Source of the DNA: Paenibacillus terricola
GTDB taxonomy: Bacteria > Bacillota > Bacilli > Paenibacillales > Paenibacillaceae
NCBI RefSeq assembly: GCF_014779765.1
Contig: NZ_JACXZA010000004.1
Location: 248,001 to 312,000 of the forward strand
Reading direction: 5' to 3'
DNA length: 64,000 nucleotides
The notes below the pieces were generated by a model. The model ran no database searches. It was not told the DNA's origin and was given only the letters and a program-made list of their open reading frames with translations. Numbering within the stretch: position 1 is the stretch's first letter; each line of letters begins with the position of its first letter. The position numbers and the translations under genes were made by a program. Shown here piece after piece: positions 60,503 through 64,000 of the stretch.

Positions 60503-60541
60503 GGTATACTCGATACAACTAGATAGGAGAGTGGGCTGGCG

Positions 60542-61363
60542 ATGACAATTGCAAGAGCATTAACAGTAGCAGGCTCGGACAGCGGCGGCGGAGCGGGCAT
60601 TCAAGCCGACCTGAAGACGTTCCAAGAGCTGGACGTATTCGGCATGACGGCGCTGACCGCTGTGACGGCGCAGAATACGCTCGGCGTGCACGGGATTTAT
60701 CCGTTGACGGTTGAAGCCGTACAGAAGCAGATGGACGCGATTGGCGAGGATATCGGAACGGACGCGGTGAAGACCGGCATGTTGTTCAACAGCGATATTA
60801 TTCGCGGCGTGGCGGAGAAGCTGATGCAGTACAAGTGGGAGAAGGTCGTCGTTGACCCGGTTATGATTGCAAAAGGGGGCTCGGTGCTTCTGCTCGAGGA
60901 GGCCGTTCGCGCCCTCCGTGAAGTGCTTATGCCGCTCGCGCTTGTCATTACGCCGAATGTGCCGGAGGCAGAGTTGATCGCCGGCAAGTCCATTCACGGC
61001 TTGGATGACCGGAAGGAAGCGGCTCGCATTCTCGCCGATCTCGGGGCGAAGAACGTCGTCATGAAAGGCGGTCATGACGAGTCGAACCCGAATGAAGTCA
61101 TCGACCTTCTCTATGACGGCCGCGACTTCTATGAATTCAGCAGCCCGCGTCAAGAAACACGCCATACGCATGGTACAGGCTGCACGTTCGCTGCCGCTGT
61201 CACAGCCGAGCTGGCCAAAGGCCGCACAGTCGTACAGGCGGTTGAAGTTGCGAAGCAGTTCATTCAGGCGGCTATCGAAGATACGATTCAACTCGGTCAA
61301 GGGCATGGGCCAACGAACCATTGGGCGTACCGGAGACGTCAGGCAGCAGGAGCGGGACGATGA
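60542..61363 (+). CDS. thiD: Hydroxymethylpyrimidine (phosphate) kinase
   Basis: 273 residues. Makes HMP-PP for thiamine synthesis. [20 protein letters not shown] is the substrate site, [13 protein letters not shown] the middle motif, and [20 protein letters not shown] the ATP/anion-hole motif with catalytic Cys. AGGAGAG precedes the ATG. Overlaps thiE in an ATGA junction. Confidence 0.97.
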   Translation: MTIARALTVAGSDSGGGAGIQADLKTFQELDVFGMTALTAVTAQNTLGVHGIYPLTVEAVQKQMDAIGEDIGTDAVKTGMLFNSDIIRGVAEKLMQYKWEKVVVDPVMIAKGGSVLLLEEAVRALREVLMPLALVITPNVPEAELIAGKSIHGLDDRKEAARILADLGAKNVVMKGGHDESNPNEVIDLLYDGRDFYEFSSPRQETRHTHGTGCTFAAAVTAELAKGRTVVQAVEVAKQFIQAAIEDTIQLGQGHGPTNHWAYRRRQAAGAGR

Positions 61364-62049
61364 GCGCGCGGGCGCATTGGCGTCAGCCTGAAGAGCTGAG
61401 CAAGCTGCTTCGCGTGTATCTCATCATGGGCAGCAACAACTGCCTGCGCGATCCGGAGCAAGTGCTTACGGATGCGATTGCCGGCGGCATCACGATGTTC
61501 CAGTATCGCGAGAAAGGCACTGGCGCACTGACTGGCGACGAGCGGTTTAAGCTAGCATCGCGTCTTCGCGAGATGTGCCGTATGAGCGGCGTCCCGTTCA
61601 TCGTGAACGATGATGTCGATCTTGCGCTAGCGCTTGATGCGGATGGCGTACATGTCGGACAAGAAGATGAGCTTGCGACGGAAGTGAGACGCCGGATCGG
61701 GGAAGATCGGATTCTTGGCGTGTCGGCTTATAACATGGTCGAAGCGGATACTGCAGTACGATTCGGCGCCGATTATCTCGGTGTAGGACCGCTGTATTCG
61801 ACGCAGACGAAGGAAGATGCGAAGTCGGCCTCGGGTCTTGCTGTCCTCAAGGAGATGCGGGAGCAGGGGATAGCCGTGCCGATTGTTGGTATCGGCGGCA
61901 TCCATGCGGGCAATGCCGCCGAAGTTGTGCGCGCAGGCGCAGACGGCGTGTCCGTCATTACTGCAATCACGCATGCGGATAATGAGCGGTCAGCTGCAGA
62001 GGCACTGCACAGCGCGGTTGAGGCTGCTGCAGCAGCGGATAAGGCGTAA
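61360..62049 (+). CDS. thiE: Thiamine-phosphate synthase
   Basis: 229 residues, TIM barrel joining HMP-PP and thiazole phosphate to give thiamine phosphate. [20 protein letters not shown] (PP-binding), [34 protein letters not shown] and [24 protein letters not shown] 61360 overlaps the thiD stop, and a SD is AGGAGCGGGA; the upstream in-frame TTG is inside thiD. Last gene of the operon. Confidence 0.96.
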   Translation: MSARAHWRQPEELSKLLRVYLIMGSNNCLRDPEQVLTDAIAGGITMFQYREKGTGALTGDERFKLASRLREMCRMSGVPFIVNDDVDLALALDADGVHVGQEDELATEVRRRIGEDRILGVSAYNMVEADTAVRFGADYLGVGPLYSTQTKEDAKSASGLAVLKEMREQGIAVPIVGIGGIHAGNAAEVVRAGADGVSVITAITHADNERSAAEALHSAVEAAAAADKA

Positions 62050-62058
62050 CAAATAAAC

Positions 62059-62106
62059 AAGGGCTGTTCGCTTAGCCAGAATTCTGACCTAGCGAACAGC
62101 CCTTTT
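62059..62106. terminator. Terminator after thiE
   Basis: AAGGGCTGTTCGCTTAG pairs with CTAGCGAACAGCCCTT (loop CCAGAATTCTGA), then TTTAC; symmetric enough to serve thrS as well. Confidence 0.9.
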
Positions 62107-62224
62107 ACATATGCGAAAACTGTACAACGTACATCGTTATCGTGCAATCGAGCTTTTTTATACGGCTAAGCCTGCAGAATGCGCAGGAATGCTCGCGAGA
62201 AGATAGCTCGTAGTCGCACACCGT

Positions 62225-64000
62225 CTACTCGAGCGCCTTGCGCTCGATCTCATCCAGCACGCGCTCAACGAACGGGCTGATATCCATGCTGCCGAGATCG
62301 CCTTCGCCGCGCCGACGCACTGCGACCGTGCCGCCTGCTTGCTCTTTCTCGCCTAATACGAGCATGTAAGGCATTTTGGAGAGCTGCGCTGCCCGGATCT
62401 TATAGCCAAGCTTCTCATTGCTCTCGTCTACCTCAACCCGTATGCCTTGCGAGATCAGTTGATTCCTCACCTCATACGCATAGTCGACATAATGGTCCGA
62501 CACCGGCAGCAGCTTCACCTGCACTGGCGCTAGCCATACCGGGAACTGTCCGGCGAAGTGCTCCGTCAGTATCCCGATGAATCGGTCGATCGAGCCATAC
62601 ACAGCGCGATGAATAACGACCGGTCTATGCTTCTGGTTATCCTCGCCAATGTAGGACAACTCGAATTTGTCCGGCATCTGGAAGTCGAGCTGAATCGTAG
62701 CGCACTGCCAGCTTCGCTTCAGTGCATCGCGGATATGGAAGTCGATCTTAGGCCCGTAGAATGCGCCGTCCCCTTCATTGATGCGATACTGAATCCCGCG
62801 GTTGTTCAGCACGCTGCTTAGCGCCGCTTCCGCCTGATCCCACAGCTCCTGCGAGCCCATCGAATCGTCGGGACGAGTAGACAGTTCCATCGTATAAGAG
62901 AAGCCGAACACGCTGTAAATTTGGTCGATCAATGCGATGACGCGGTCGATCTCGGCTTCGATCTGATCTGCGCGGACGAAGATATGGGCATCGTCCTGGC
63001 AGAATGTCCGCACGCGCATCATCCCGTTCAATGCCCCCGAAAACTCGTGGCGGTGAACCTGACCGAATTCCGAAATGCGGATCGGCAGCTCGCGGTAGGA
63101 GCGCCGGTCATTTTTATAAATAAGCATGTGACCTGGACAGTTCATCGGCTTAAGCGCGAATCGGCTGTCGTCCACATCCGTGAAATACATATTGTCTTTA
63201 TAGTGATCCCAATGGCCCGATTGCTCCCACAGCCGTTGGTTCATCATGAGCGGCGTACGCACTTCGTCGTACTGCTGCCGGCTCTGCACCTCGCGCAGGA
63301 AGCTCTCCAGCTGATTGCGAATGACCATGCCATGGTGGAGATAGAACGGCATGCCGGGCGCTTCCTCGGAGAACATGAACAGTTCCAGCTCTTTGCCGAG
63401 CTTGCGATGATCGCGTTTCTTCGCTTCCTCCAGCAGTGCCAGATGCTCATCCAGCTGCGCTTGCTTCGGGAAGGCCGTTCCATAAATCCGCTGCAGCATC
63501 GGATTATTCGAATCGCCGCGCCAATAAGCGCCGGCAATGCTCTGCAGCTTGAATGCCTTGATCCGTCCTGTCGACGGAAGATGTGGCCCGCGGCATAGGT
63601 CAACGAATTCGCCTTGTTCATAGAGCGAGATAACGGCATCCGCTGGCAGCGCGTCGATCAGCTCCAGTTTCAAGTGATCCTGCTGCTGCTCGAAAATCTC
63701 CCTAGCTTCGTCACGATTCACCTCGCGTCTGCGGATAGCGAGATTATCGGCTGCAATGGCGGCCATCTCCTTCTCGATCTTCGCGAGATCTTCAGGCGTC
63801 AGCTGATGCTCCATGTCGACATCGTAGTAGAAGCCGTCCTCGATGACAGGACCGATGCCGAGCTTCACTGCGCTCCGGCCATACAGTCTCGTCAAAGCTT
63901 GGGCCATCAAATGCGCTGTGCTGTGACGGTAAATCTCCAGCCCTTCCTTGCTGTCTTGCGTAATGATCTCTACGGAGCAGTCGGATTGAATCGGTGAATA
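62225..64000 (-). CDS. thrS: Threonyl-tRNA synthetase (5' end cut by window edge)
   Basis: The frame is open from base 64000 to the stop at 62225 (591 residues seen; intact proteins are about 640, so the N-terminal TGS domain is missing). Seen: HSTAHLMAQA (editing-domain motif), PVIEDGFYYDVD, FVDLCRGPHLPSTG, then the class II core with NCPGHMLIYK (zinc Cys), RISEFGQVHRHEFSGAL (motif 2), MRVRTFCQDDAHIF and the motif 3 Arg in the VIHRAVYGSIDRFI stretch. The C-terminal anticodon-binding domain is complete (VQVKLLPVSDHYVDYAYEVR onward). A T-box leader would lie outside the window. Confidence 0.96.
   Translation of the reverse strand, partial: YSPIQSDCSVEIITQDSKEGLEIYRHSTAHLMAQALTRLYGRSAVKLGIGPVIEDGFYYDVDMEHQLTPEDLAKIEKEMAAIAADNLAIRRREVNRDEAREIFEQQQDHLKLELIDALPADAVISLYEQGEFVDLCRGPHLPSTGRIKAFKLQSIAGAYWRGDSNNPMLQRIYGTAFPKQAQLDEHLALLEEAKKRDHRKLGKELELFMFSEEAPGMPFYLHHGMVIRNQLESFLREVQSRQQYDEVRTPLMMNQRLWEQSGHWDHYKDNMYFTDVDDSRFALKPMNCPGHMLIYKNDRRSYRELPIRISEFGQVHRHEFSGALNGMMRVRTFCQDDAHIFVRADQIEAEIDRVIALIDQIYSVFGFSYTMELSTRPDDSMGSQELWDQAEAALSSVLNNRGIQYRINEGDGAFYGPKIDFHIRDALKRSWQCATIQLDFQMPDKFELSYIGEDNQKHRPVVIHRAVYGSIDRFIGILTEHFAGQFPVWLAPVQVKLLPVSDHYVDYAYEVRNQLISQGIRVEVDESNEKLGYKIRAAQLSKMPYMLVLGEKEQAGGTVAVRRRGEGDLGSMDISPFVERVLDEIERKALE

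Noticed and set aside
1-64000. CRISPR arrays, tRNA/rRNA genes, prophage or insertion sequences
   Set aside because: No regular direct repeats with spacers, no cloverleaf or rRNA signature, and no transposase, integrase or phage structural motif was seen on either strand.

Overview
The window looks like chromosomal DNA of a spore-forming, Paenibacillus-like Firmicute. The evidence is moderate GC content, strong AGGAGG-type ribosome binding sites, frequent TTG and GTG starts, a T-box leader on a tyrosyl-tRNA synthetase, a TPP riboswitch on thiM, a PerR-like box on ahpC, and many one-gene or two-gene units closed by strong hairpin terminators. I see no rRNA, tRNA, CRISPR array, prophage or insertion sequence. 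The gene order is ordinary chromosome with a dense layer of small regulator/effector modules.

Layout. 1-5.6 kb: a sulfatase cut by the left edge, then a His-rich small protein overlapping a heterodimeric ABC exporter (BmrCD/YheIH type). 5.7-7.4 kb: T-box and tyrS. 7.4-10.5 kb: a small exported protein and a TetR-controlled MacB-like ABC pair. 10.5-13.2 kb: a sulfur-transfer operon (TusA-rhodanese fusion, DsrE-like, TusA) followed by a TauE exporter, with a CstR/CsoR-like box in the leader. 13.2-17.2 kb: a methyltransferase, a MarR/MFS pair, a second His-rich protein overlapping a nitroreductase, and a broken esterase. 17.3-19.5 kb: ahpCF. 19.8-23.3 kb: a Tet-type ribosomal protection GTPase, a CPBP protease and a TetR. 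23.5-28.3 kb: an SGNH/CE2-like esterase, an unknown protein, a MidA-like methyltransferase with a TPR tail, and two GNATs. 28.3-31.2 kb: TetR / isochorismatase-like / MFS, then a structured leader before a frameshifted micro-ORF. 31.2-36 kb: DUF4180, two SDRs, a beta-rich (possibly spore-surface) protein, a TetR and an NlpC/P60 hydrolase. 36-39 kb: an Hsp90-like ATPase overlapping a helical-repeat protein. 39.5-46 kb: a frameshifted sensor kinase, a CheR-like methyltransferase, fbaA, a GIY-YIG protein, DUF2752/DUF4234 membrane proteins and a kinase-like phosphotransferase. 46-54.7 kb: TraB-like, UspA, chemoreceptor, duplicated low-complexity protein, MerR-CheY fusion, LLM oxidoreductase and small membrane or secreted proteins. 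55-59.4 kb: epimerases, pentapeptide-repeat protein, UPF0303 and MerR/GyrI. 59.4-62 kb: TPP riboswitch with thiM-thiD-thiE. The right edge cuts thrS.

The most unusual items are: (a) two unlinked copies of the same module, a His-rich small protein with a shared core, overlapping a detoxification-type gene and driven by near-identical promoters carrying paired GTATAC-N4-GTATAC sites; (b) an overlapping Hsp90-like/helical-repeat pair; (c) a MerR-CheY fusion behind a 19-bp-spacer promoter with a perfect dyad; and (d) a compact structured leader that buries the Shine-Dalgarno of a frameshifted micro-ORF.
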